Of a stretch of DNA of 64,000 bases, positions 48,816 to 56,652 are shown in pieces (positions within the stretch are counted from its first letter, which is position 1; each line of letters opens with the position of its first letter). The DNA comes from Oscillospiraceae bacterium (lineage in GTDB: Bacteria > Bacillota > Clostridia > Oscillospirales > Ruminococcaceae), in the NCBI GenBank assembly GCA_902790675.1, contig CADASU010000001.1, positions 124,001 through 188,000 of the forward strand, written 5' to 3'. The notes beneath the pieces were generated by a model, which worked only from the letters and a program-made list of their open reading frames with translations, did not search any database and was not told the DNA's origin. A program made the position numbers and the translations under genes.

Positions 48816-50450
48816 TTAAACATCTAAACTTTTTCTACCGCTTTCTTGCATATTAAGATAATAAGCTAAAATTTCGCCTACATCATAATTATCTTTTATT
48901 GCACTAATATTTCTATTTAACATAAATGTTTTACGCTCAGATAATTTGCTAGCATCTTCATATGCACGAATTATGAAATTGCGCCATTTTTCTACAGCAT
49001 CTATTCTAACATCAACCCATGCTGTGCTAATCCAGTGCTCTAATTTTTCTTCTGTAACTGTTAAATCGTCTTTAACGCTAGGATATAAACTATATTTTCC
49101 AATATAAATTTCTTTATCTCCCTTAACAACAGGCAAGCCCAAAGACACCATTTCAACAACAATCTCTGGATTATCATTTAAATATTCGCAAATAGATTTA
49201 TGTATTAATTCAGAATTGCAATTTCTAAGCTTATCAACAGTTTCACAAACGCACTTAATCAAATAAAGCTCATATAAATCCTTTGCCGATGTTGCACCCA
49301 AATTACCAGTAGCTATACTTGTAACATTATGCTTTTCCATCAATTCTTTTATTTCATTTTTAGATTTTTCAGCCATAGCACATCCAGCATATGTTGGTCC
49401 TAAAGAAGCCTTATCCATTTCATAAAGCATATTTCTTCTACGCTTACCAAACAAGTCTTCAATTACAGCATCTGCAACTTCTTCTTTAGTAATTGCTTCC
49501 ATCTGGCCAATTGCTGTTAAAGCATTAAGTTCATATAGAGAATATACATGATTTTCTCCTGCTCTAACAACCGGAAACTCTAAATATTCATCTTTCTCGT
49601 CACCATTTGCGTATGACAATTTCTCACCAATAGCCAATTTTTTGTTTTCAAATTTTTCAAATTTCTTAATTAAACCAATATCTGTTTCAATGGGCTCAAA
49701 TTTTGCGCTATCATATCCAACATATGTTGAAGGAATTATCAAACTAATATCCAAATCAACATCACTAGCTAATCTCCAAAGCAATTGATGCAAAGTGCCT
49801 GATGCAGATATTTTACCCATGAGCGCATAAGACAATGAAGATTTTGGTGTGTCTCCATGAGTATAAGGCATATTCATGCCCATTCCACCAAGTCCTGTGG
49901 TTGAAACCTTAATAAACTTTTTAACCTTAAACTCTTCCATAGCCAATTTTACTGACAGTACAAAATTAACAGCTTTCTGCGTATAGTCATTTAAAAGATG
50001 CGCAACAAAAACATCTTTAGCCACACTATCACTAGCAATTTCTCTCTTTATTTCATCTGGATTAAAATGACTACCCAAAACTGTTCCTGAATTCATTGCA
50101 TCAACTATAATATCAGGATTATATTTTGCAACCAACTGATAGACAGTAGATTTTTTCAAAACTTCTTCATCTAAGTCGGAGTAAAAAAAGTTTATTAGTT
50201 CGTCCTGGTGCTCTAATTTTTCTTTCATATCATAAACTTTATTTAAATTATATGGCATGAATGTATCACCATAGGATTTTACAAACTTAGTATTTTTAAA
50301 AATCTTCTCAAAATTTTCTACACAAGTGTCTGTTTCTTCTTTTCTAAGGTTGTGAATAACCATAAGATCAGGCTCTTTTTCTAAGAGTCTTCTTGCAACT
50401 TCTTTTCCTATTTGCCCAGACCCTAAAATTAACACATTATTAAATTTCAT
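48816..50450 (-). CDS. Large Rossmann-fold protein, family not recognised
   Basis: A 544-residue protein starting with a clear dinucleotide-binding fold, VLILGSGQIGKEVARRL (residues 6-22). A segment FIKVSTTGLGGMGMNMPY and SYALMGKISASGTLHQLLWRLA around residues 190-240 recalls the Ser/Tyr/Lys region of short-chain dehydrogenases, though the Tyr-Lys spacing is one residue longer than YxxxK. The C-terminal 250 residues are mostly helical and match nothing I recognise. No signal peptide or membrane helix is seen. TTGGAGG lies before the ATG. It precedes the AEC transporter and could supply or use its substrate. Confidence 0.6.
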   Translation of the reverse strand: MKFNNVLILGSGQIGKEVARRLLEKEPDLMVIHNLRKEETDTCVENFEKIFKNTKFVKSYGDTFMPYNLNKVYDMKEKLEHQDELINFFYSDLDEEVLKKSTVYQLVAKYNPDIIVDAMNSGTVLGSHFNPDEIKREIASDSVAKDVFVAHLLNDYTQKAVNFVLSVKLAMEEFKVKKFIKVSTTGLGGMGMNMPYTHGDTPKSSLSYALMGKISASGTLHQLLWRLASDVDLDISLIIPSTYVGYDSAKFEPIETDIGLIKKFEKFENKKLAIGEKLSYANGDEKDEYLEFPVVRAGENHVYSLYELNALTAIGQMEAITKEEVADAVIEDLFGKRRRNMLYEMDKASLGPTYAGCAMAEKSKNEIKELMEKHNVTSIATGNLGATSAKDLYELYLIKCVCETVDKLRNCNSELIHKSICEYLNDNPEIVVEMVSLGLPVVKGDKEIYIGKYSLYPSVKDDLTVTEEKLEHWISTAWVDVRIDAVEKWRNFIIRAYEDASKLSERKTFMLNRNISAIKDNYDVGEILAYYLNMQESGRKSLDV

Positions 50451-50674
50451 GTTTTTCCTCCAAAATGTTTAAATGCGAAATAAAAATATAAGCCTTTTAA
50501 GTCATAATAAAATAGTTTTAAAAAATCGCCTCCATATAACATTAAAAATATTTATTTAATACTTGCAATTGATATATTATAAGTGTTTTTACATTTACTA
50601 GTAAAGTATATTCAAGAAAGCCAGTCAATATTCACTCTTTTTCAATCACAGCTGTATTAAAACAAACATTTAAG

Positions 50675-50704
50675 ATTATATACGCACAGTTAGCAAAATG
50701 TCAA
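50675..50704 (-). promoter_or_regulatory. Promoter for the Rossmann protein and AEC transporter genes
   Basis: TTGACA (50704-50699), 18-base spacer, TATAAT (50680-50675) on the minus strand, starting only 7 bases past the Ca2+-ATPase stop. The leader to the ATG at 50450 is about 218 bases and holds no clear gene or known riboswitch; a second promoter-like pair (TTTACT and TATAAT) lies within it. Confidence 0.6.
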
Positions 50705-50710
50705 TATATT

Positions 50711-53374
50711 TTATGATTTAAGGGAGTTCATAACCCATTTCCTGCAAATATCAACAGGTATTATGGTCATAGCAAGCAAGATAACAACAATCCATCCATT
50801 AAAACTAAAAGGCACACAACTAAACATATCACTAATAAAATTTAAACTTTCTATAGGCAAAATTGAAGCATTAATAATAAAAATTTGAGTTAAAAAAATT
50901 GCAAACCAAACTTTCAAAAAATTAGGGTTTTCATTTATCTTATTAAAGATATTAAATTTATTCGATCTAACATTAAAACCATTAAATAATGCAAATAAAA
51001 CAAACAAAGCAAAGTAAGCACTGTTTAGTTGCCTACTACTTTCAAAAAGAACACTAAAAATATTCATTTTAAGGAAACAATAACTAACAAATATAATCCA
51101 AAAAGCATCAACTACAATTTGAATAAACATTTCTTTTGATATTATATTTTCATCTTTTCGCCTCGGCCGCTCCTTCATATATTGTTTAAGCGCAGGCTCT
51201 TTTCCAAACATAATAGCCCCTAAACTATCAACAATTAAATTAATAAACAAAAAGTGAACAACCTTTAAAGGCGCAATAATTCCAAAGAAAGGGCTAATTG
51301 CACTTATTACAACTGCTGCTATATTCAATATAAGTTGAAATTTACAAAATTTTAAAATATTATGATATATCGTTCGTCCATATAATATTGCATTTTCTAT
51401 TGAGCAAAAATTATCATCAATTATAACAATATCTCCCGCTTCTTTAGCAGCTTCCGTTCCGCTACCCATTGCAAAGCCAACATCCGACTTTCTAAGTGCT
51501 GGTGAATCGTTAACTCCATCACCAGTCATTCCAACAACCAAGTTCATCTCCTGACAAATTCGAACCATTCTTGACTTATCTGTTGGCAATGCCCTAGCTA
51601 TAACACGAATATTTTTAACAACACTTTTTATTTCATCATCTGTCATTCTGTTTAATTGAGCTGAAGTTAATGATAAATCATTCCCACTTTCAATCAAGCC
51701 CGAATCTTTTGCTATTTCAACAGCTGTTTCTAGCCTATCTCCCGTAATCATAACCACTTGAATTCCAGCTTTTTTTACTTCAGCTATTGCAGCTTTTGCC
51801 TCCTGCCTAACTTCATCTCTTATTACTAAAAATCCAATTATCACTAAATCATCATTAATAGTATCTTTTTGATAATCTTTCTCAGAATATCCCAGAGCCA
51901 AAACTCTCATTGCTTTAGATGCATATTCATTAAGCTTATCATTTATTGTTTCGCAAGATATATCAACTAACTTGCCGTCATCTAATAAGCATTTTTTAGC
52001 TGAAGCCATCAATTTTTCTGGCGCACCTTTATAAAACACTTTATTTAAATTTTTAATTTCAACCTGACTAAATTTATTGGTTGAATTAAATCTTTGCATA
52101 TTTGAAACAATATATTTTGCATTATCATTTACATTTCTATAGCTGTTTTCTCCTAAAAATCTAATAACAGCTTGATCTGTAACATTACCCCCAACAATTT
52201 TATGTTTTTCATCAAACATGGCCGACGTATTTTTTCCAATAGCCAAATTTAATAGAGATTTCAAATCAGAATAATTTTGGAGCTCTTTTATGGGAATATT
52301 TTTGCCGTCTCCAGTTAAAAACTCAACAACTTCCAATTGTCCTTTAGTTATGGTTCCTGTTTTATCACTAAATAAAATATTTAAAGACCCTGCAGTTTCA
52401 ATTCCAATAGCCTTCCTAACCAAAACATTGTGATCTAACATAGTGCTGGTATTTTGCATCAAAACCAGCGAAATCATAAGCGGCAAACCCTCTGGAACCG
52501 CACAAACAACAACCAATATAGCTAAAGATATAGACTCCAATAAATTCATAAAAACCTTATCTAATCCCATAGCAATATAATCACTTAGTCCACCTGCACT
52601 AATTATGAAATATGCCATATATAAAATGACAATAATACACGCAGAAATATATCCAAATTTAGATATTTGATTGGCTAAATTTTTAAGTTTTACTTGCAAA
52701 GGAGAGTCTGGCTCGTCTTCCTGCATCTCTTCAGCCATTTTACCCATTATTGTATTAATTCCAACCTTTTTAACATCCAAAACACCTTCGCCATCTAAAA
52801 CAACAGCTCCACGAAAAAGAAAATTTTTATCCACAAAAATATCCCCAGTTATAGTATCTGGAAATTCTACATTCTCACAAGTTGAAAATTTTTCACAAGC
52901 TTCAACTTCTCCGTTTAAAACAGAATTATTAACTTTTATATTACCATCTATCAAAATTCCATCTGCTGGAATTTTATCACCCGACTGAATAATAACCTTG
53001 TCTCCAACCACAACATCATCAAAATTAACGACACTCACTTTGCCGCATCTATATACCTTACAAAAATCTTTTTTTGTTTTTTTCTTTAATTCTCTATATT
53101 TTGAGTCACTCGAAACACTAGTTTTAGCAGTAACCACCGCAACAATAATAACAGCCAATAAAGTTCCTATTGGCTCATAAATTTGAGCTTGTCCACAGCA
53201 AAACATAAAAATCATTATGCAAACTATTACAAGTAATATTCTAATCATAGGATCTTTAAACGACTTTTTAAATTCATTCCAAAAAGTCGTTGGCTTAGAG
53301 TCGGGAATTTCATTAGATCCAAACTTTTTTCTATATTCTTCTACCTCATTATTATTTAATCCAACAAATTTCAT
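50711..53374 (-). CDS. Calcium-translocating P-type ATPase (PMCA-like)
   Basis: Ca2+ export pump of 887 residues. The actuator and membrane domains precede VPEGLPLMISL (the ion-site motif of type IIB pumps). The phosphorylation site is SDKTGTITKG (near residue 340), the nucleotide domain includes FYKGAPE, and the hinge is MTGDGVNDSPALRKSDVG. Lys/Arg-rich C-terminal autoinhibition, as in animal PMCA, is absent. GGGAG lies 8 bases before the ATG at 53374; a start 15 bases upstream falls before that site and was not used. Confidence 0.93.
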   Translation of the reverse strand: MKFVGLNNNEVEEYRKKFGSNEIPDSKPTTFWNEFKKSFKDPMIRILLVIVCIMIFMFCCGQAQIYEPIGTLLAVIIVAVVTAKTSVSSDSKYRELKKKTKKDFCKVYRCGKVSVVNFDDVVVGDKVIIQSGDKIPADGILIDGNIKVNNSVLNGEVEACEKFSTCENVEFPDTITGDIFVDKNFLFRGAVVLDGEGVLDVKKVGINTIMGKMAEEMQEDEPDSPLQVKLKNLANQISKFGYISACIIVILYMAYFIISAGGLSDYIAMGLDKVFMNLLESISLAILVVVCAVPEGLPLMISLVLMQNTSTMLDHNVLVRKAIGIETAGSLNILFSDKTGTITKGQLEVVEFLTGDGKNIPIKELQNYSDLKSLLNLAIGKNTSAMFDEKHKIVGGNVTDQAVIRFLGENSYRNVNDNAKYIVSNMQRFNSTNKFSQVEIKNLNKVFYKGAPEKLMASAKKCLLDDGKLVDISCETINDKLNEYASKAMRVLALGYSEKDYQKDTINDDLVIIGFLVIRDEVRQEAKAAIAEVKKAGIQVVMITGDRLETAVEIAKDSGLIESGNDLSLTSAQLNRMTDDEIKSVVKNIRVIARALPTDKSRMVRICQEMNLVVGMTGDGVNDSPALRKSDVGFAMGSGTEAAKEAGDIVIIDDNFCSIENAILYGRTIYHNILKFCKFQLILNIAAVVISAISPFFGIIAPLKVVHFLFINLIVDSLGAIMFGKEPALKQYMKERPRRKDENIISKEMFIQIVVDAFWIIFVSYCFLKMNIFSVLFESSRQLNSAYFALFVLFALFNGFNVRSNKFNIFNKINENPNFLKVWFAIFLTQIFIINASILPIESLNFISDMFSCVPFSFNGWIVVILLAMTIIPVDICRKWVMNSLKS

Positions 53375-53551
53375 ATTATCAGCTCCCACAAATCAAAAAA
53401 GCTATAACACCTATATTATATCCATTTTCTGCGAAATCTAATTAATAAAAAACATTCAAATTAAACAACCTAAAAAGCTTAGTTACTCTATAAAATACAA
53501 TTAATTTTATTATAAACTATAATCAACCTATAAGCAATATTTTTATATACA

Positions 53552-53590
53552 AAAACAAAAAAGCACCATAGTAAAATATGATACTTTTAA
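53552..53590 (-). terminator. Terminator after the TrpXYZ-type transporter
   Basis: On the minus strand AAAGTATCATA-7 nt-TATGGTGCTTT forms an 11-bp stem with G-U pairs, followed by TTTTGTTTTTG. The remaining gap up to the Ca2+-ATPase start contains a TATAAT near 53420 and nothing else. Confidence 0.75.
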
Positions 53591-53596
53591 TATATA

Positions 53597-54364
53597 TTAT
53601 ATGCAGTGTTCTACTTCAGAAAATTTTCTTAGCAAAATTTCAGGGGTTAGGTTTTTCTTTTCCTCTCCTTTAGCATCAAAAATAATCTTACCTCCAGATA
53701 ACATAACCAACCGAGTTCCCAGTTTAATTGCATCATTCATGTTATGAGTAATCATGAGGGTTGTCAAATTATTTTCTTTTATGATTTTCTCTGTATGATC
53801 TAAAACTATACCAGCTGTTTTAGGATCTAGTGCAGATGTATGTTCATCTAACAATAAAATTTTAGGTTTTTGCATAGTTGCCATTAATAATGTAAGCGCT
53901 TGCCTTTGCCCACCCGACAAAAGCCCTACTTTTGTGTTTAAATGGTTTTCTAATCCTAGGCCCAAACTCTTAACCATTTCTCTATATTCCTGAATATCTT
54001 TTTTAGATATACACCATTTTAGTCCAAATTTTTTTCCCTTTTTTCTTGCCATAGCTAAATTTTCATAAATTCGCATATTAGAAGCAGTTCCCATAAGAGG
54101 ATCCTGAAACACCCTTCCAACCTGTTTAGCTCTAATATGCTCCAGTTGACTCGAAACATCAATTCCATCAATTAAAATTTTTCCACTATCTGCTATAATT
54201 TTACCAGAAATTAGGTTCATCAGCGTAGATTTTCCCGAACCATTAGATCCAATTATGACAACAAACTCTCCTTCTTCTATGGTAAAATCAAATTTATCAA
54301 ATATAACTTTCTCGTTTACAGTATTTTTGTTAAATACCTTAGAGACTTTTTGTAATCTTAGCAT
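53597..54364 (-). CDS. ABC transporter ATP-binding protein (TrpXYZ type)
   Basis: ATPase of 255 residues from COG1101-like importers that pair with COG2984 binding proteins. Walker A GSNGSGKST, signature LLSGGQRQALTLLMA, and Walker B ILLLDEHTSALDP, where His replaces the usual Pro, a trait of this subfamily. It overlaps the permease gene by 7 bases. AAAGGAAAAACAACA precedes the ATG. Last gene of the operon. Confidence 0.9.
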   Translation of the reverse strand: MLRLQKVSKVFNKNTVNEKVIFDKFDFTIEEGEFVVIIGSNGSGKSTLMNLISGKIIADSGKILIDGIDVSSQLEHIRAKQVGRVFQDPLMGTASNMRIYENLAMARKKGKKFGLKWCISKKDIQEYREMVKSLGLGLENHLNTKVGLLSGGQRQALTLLMATMQKPKILLLDEHTSALDPKTAGIVLDHTEKIIKENNLTTLMITHNMNDAIKLGTRLVMLSGGKIIFDAKGEEKKNLTPEILLRKFSEVEHCI

Positions 54365-55257
54365 TGTTGTTTTTCCTTTCTTTTCATTATTTTAGGCAAT
54401 CCTAAAGCGATAGCAACAATAATAGCGGTAAACAATTTCAAATCACTAGGATTCATTCCAATTTGAAGCGCTAAAGCTATTATAAGTCTGTATATTACCG
54501 ATCCTATCACAGCAAAAATCAACTTAACAGCAAAATTAGATTCTTGTTTAACAAAAGCCTCTCCAATAATAACTGCCGCCAATCCACAAACTAAAGTTCC
54601 AACTCCCATATTTATATCAGCATATCCTTGATTTTGAGCAACCAAAGCTCCAGAAAAAGCAACCAATCCATTGCTAAGTGCGAGCGCAATAATCTGCATA
54701 AGTCCAACATTTATTCCCATAGCACAAACCATATGTTTATTGTTTCCAACAGCCCTAATTGCATATCCCATCTCTGTTCCAAAGAACCAATACATAATTG
54801 CTATAATTACTGCACACACTATCAGTCCCAAAACAATTTCAGATATCATTTTCGAATTTGCTCCAAGACCATCAAACCATTCACTAATGACTGTAAATAT
54901 AGTATTTTTACCTAGCAAAGGAGTGTTTGCTTTACCCATTATTCTAATATTTATTGAATATAGCGCTGTCATAGTTAAAATACCAGCTAATATTCCTGGA
55001 ATTTTGAACTTAATATGTAATATTCCGGTTATACATCCAGCTAATATTCCTGCAAAAGTTGCAATAATTAAGCTTAATATTGGATTCACCCCATTGTATA
55101 TTAATATTGCGCTAACACTTCCTCCTAAAGCCAAACTCCCGTCAACCGTAAGATCAGCAAAATCTAAAATTCTAAACGTTATATATAGTCCCACAACCAT
55201 AACTCCCCAAATTAGTCCTTGAGAAGTTGCGCCGAGCATAGTTAAAATACCTTCCAT
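54358..55257 (-). CDS. ABC transporter permease (TrpXYZ type)
   Basis: Permease of 299 residues with eight or more hydrophobic segments, of the BPD_transp_2 (LivH/RbsC-like) family. The N-terminal GLYITFRILDFADLTVDGSL is a typical landmark, and the FGTEMGYAIRAVGNN loop is the ATPase contact. AAAGGGGAAATAGAA precedes the ATG. It lies between the binding protein and the ATPase. Confidence 0.9.
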   Translation of the reverse strand: MEGILTMLGATSQGLIWGVMVVGLYITFRILDFADLTVDGSLALGGSVSAILIYNGVNPILSLIIATFAGILAGCITGILHIKFKIPGILAGILTMTALYSINIRIMGKANTPLLGKNTIFTVISEWFDGLGANSKMISEIVLGLIVCAVIIAIMYWFFGTEMGYAIRAVGNNKHMVCAMGINVGLMQIIALALSNGLVAFSGALVAQNQGYADINMGVGTLVCGLAAVIIGEAFVKQESNFAVKLIFAVIGSVIYRLIIALALQIGMNPSDLKLFTAIIVAIALGLPKIMKRKEKQQC

Positions 55258-55275
55258 TTCTATTTCCCCTTTACA

Positions 55276-56265
55276 TTATTCTGTTTTTACAAATTGAGCA
55301 ATACTTTTTAATTTTTCTGGCACTTTAATATTTAATGCATTAATAATATCGCTATTTAAAGTAAGATCGTTTTGCTCTAAATATTCTATCGGCATATCCT
55401 GCGGTTTCTTATGATTAACCAATATTTCAAAAGCCTGATGTGCCGTCAATTTTCCAAGTTTGTAATAATCCATACCGTATGTTCCGATAGATCCTTTATG
55501 AACAACATTTGTTTCTCCACATACTATAGGAATTCCCGCTTCTGTTGCAATACTAGATATCGTCGGCATAGTTGAAGCCATCATATTGTCTGTTGGAGTA
55601 TATATAGCATCAACATTTCCAACCATGCTTTGAACAACTTGCGCAACTTCAGACGATTGAGAAACAGTAAAAATTTGAGACTGTAAGCCTAGTTTTTCAA
55701 TTTCTTGAACTGCTAAACTAGCCTGATATTCCGAGTTGGCTTCATTTGAACAAAACAATATTCCTACTTTTTTAGCCGATGGCACCAAGTCTTTTATTAA
55801 ACCTATTTGTTTTTTTACAGGAGCCAAGTCCGATGTTCCCGTAACATTAGTGTTAGGCTTTTCATTTGTTTCAACTAAGCCAGCTGACTGTGGAGATGTA
55901 ATTGCGGTAATCAAAATTGGAATGTCTTTAGTTGCATTCGCCAAAGCCTGGGCAGCTGGAGTAGCAATTGACAAAATCAAATCTGATTTTTTGTTTATTA
56001 ATTTATTTGTTAATAAGCAACAATTAGATTGCTCTCCTTGCGCGTTTTCATAATCAATAATAATATTCTCTCCATCAACCAATCCATATTCTGCTAAACC
56101 ATCAGTAAAGCCTTTTCTAGCTTCATCCAAAGCGTCATGCTCAACCAACTGCAAAATTCCTATTTTTTTAATGTTAGTAGGTTTAGACATATCATTAAAT
56201 ACAAACGCTAATATTATGGCAGCTGGAATTATAATTAAAGAAATTATTCTTATATTTATTTTCAA
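55276..56265 (-). CDS. ABC transporter substrate-binding protein (TrpX-like, COG2984)
   Basis: Extracellular receptor of about 330 residues. A hydrophobic N-terminal anchor (IISLIIIPAAIILAFVF) is followed by KKIGILQLVEHDALDEARKG, the opening of this family; no lipobox Cys is evident. Sequences such as ITAITSPQSAG, YTPTDNMMAS and GIPIVCGETN are family landmarks. In Streptococcus the homologue is linked to tryptophan by T-box control; here the leader encodes Tyr codons, so an aromatic amino acid is likely (inference). GAGGTG at 56278-56273 fits the TTG at 56265 (8-base spacing); a GTG at 56274 is also in frame but lies inside that site. Confidence 0.88.
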   Translation of the reverse strand: MKINIRIISLIIIPAAIILAFVFNDMSKPTNIKKIGILQLVEHDALDEARKGFTDGLAEYGLVDGENIIIDYENAQGEQSNCCLLTNKLINKKSDLILSIATPAAQALANATKDIPILITAITSPQSAGLVETNEKPNTNVTGTSDLAPVKKQIGLIKDLVPSAKKVGILFCSNEANSEYQASLAVQEIEKLGLQSQIFTVSQSSEVAQVVQSMVGNVDAIYTPTDNMMASTMPTISSIATEAGIPIVCGETNVVHKGSIGTYGMDYYKLGKLTAHQAFEILVNHKKPQDMPIEYLEQNDLTLNSDIINALNIKVPEKLKSIAQFVKTE

Positions 56266-56286
56266 TTTTTTCACCTCAAATTCAAA

Positions 56287-56352
56287 TTAATTTTTTAAAC
56301 TAACTATGATTAGATATCGATCATCCCACTTGGTATATTTTAATAAAAACAT
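56287..56352 (-). CDS. Second short ORF before the binding-protein gene
   Basis: 21 codons from ATG 56352 to TAA, with AAGGAG 6 bases upstream, a stronger ribosome binding site than that of the next gene. It encodes MFLLKYTKWDD..., with two Tyr and one Trp. It lies after the second terminator and ends 8 bases before the binding-protein ribosome binding site, so it could couple translation. No homologue is known to me. Confidence 0.5.
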   Translation of the reverse strand: MFLLKYTKWDDRYLIIVSLKN

Positions 56353-56364
56353 TTTTTTCTCCTT

Positions 56365-56404
56365 AAAATAAAAAATAGAGCCCAACTAAAAATTAACTAG
56401 GCTC
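56365..56404 (-). terminator. Leader terminator 2 (segments C and D)
   Basis: RNA strand GAGCCTAGTTAA pairs with TTAGTTGGGCTC (12 bp with G-U pairs, 3-base loop), followed by TATTTTTTATTTT. The 5' arm GGAGCC can instead pair with GGCTC of the upstream hairpin, so it is switchable. Confidence 0.7.
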
Positions 56405-56414
56405 CAAAAATAGT

Positions 56415-56476
56415 AAAATAAAAAGAGCCATCGTAGATAATTGGCAAAACACCACGCCTCATACCTACGACAGCTC
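56415..56476 (-). promoter_or_regulatory. Leader hairpin 1 (segments A and B), terminator-like
   Basis: RNA strand GAGCTGTCGTAG pairs with CTACGATGGCTC (12 bp with two G-U), 28-base loop with an inner GGC/GCC stem, followed by TTTTTATTTT. The 5' arm can also pair with TTTACGA just upstream (56484-56490), and the 3' arm with the next hairpin, giving mutually exclusive folds. Confidence 0.65.
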
Positions 56477-56498
56477 AAAGCATATCGTAAATATAAGG

Positions 56499-56552
56499 CT
56501 ATCCATAATAGCTCATATAATTTTTAACAGAATTTAAAAATAAAGTTTTCAT
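56499..56552 (-). CDS. Tyr-rich leader peptide of the TrpXYZ-type operon
   Basis: 17 codons: MKTLFLNSVKNYMSYYG then TAG. GGAGGAATTAGTT precedes the ATG, a strong ribosome binding site, and the ORF begins about 20 bases after the predicted transcript start. Three of the last six sense codons are TAT (Tyr 12, 15, 16). The stop is about 22 bases before hairpin 1. Position, size and codon bias fit an attenuation leader peptide that senses charged tRNA-Tyr; this is an inference and has not been tested. Confidence 0.7.
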   Translation of the reverse strand: MKTLFLNSVKNYMSYYG

Positions 56553-56578
56553 AACTAATTCCTCCAGACTTTTCATTT

Positions 56579-56607
56579 ATTATAACACAGTATTACTTTT
56601 TTGTCAA
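56579..56607 (-). promoter_or_regulatory. Consensus promoter of the TrpXYZ-type operon
   Basis: TTGACA (56607-56602), exactly 17 bases, TATAAT (56584-56579) on the minus strand. Both hexamers are perfect, so initiation should be strong and control is expected after initiation. The remaining gap 56608-56652 shows nothing. Confidence 0.85.
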
Positions 56608-56652
56608 TATAAAATTATTTTGATAAGCTGTTCAAAGTTTAAGTGATAATTA

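Noticed and set aside
56378..56476. T-box or known riboswitch in the TrpXYZ-type leader
   Set aside because: No T-box core sequence, and no match by eye to TPP, lysine, SAM, purine or glycine aptamers; a leader ORF with overlapping hairpins explains the region better.
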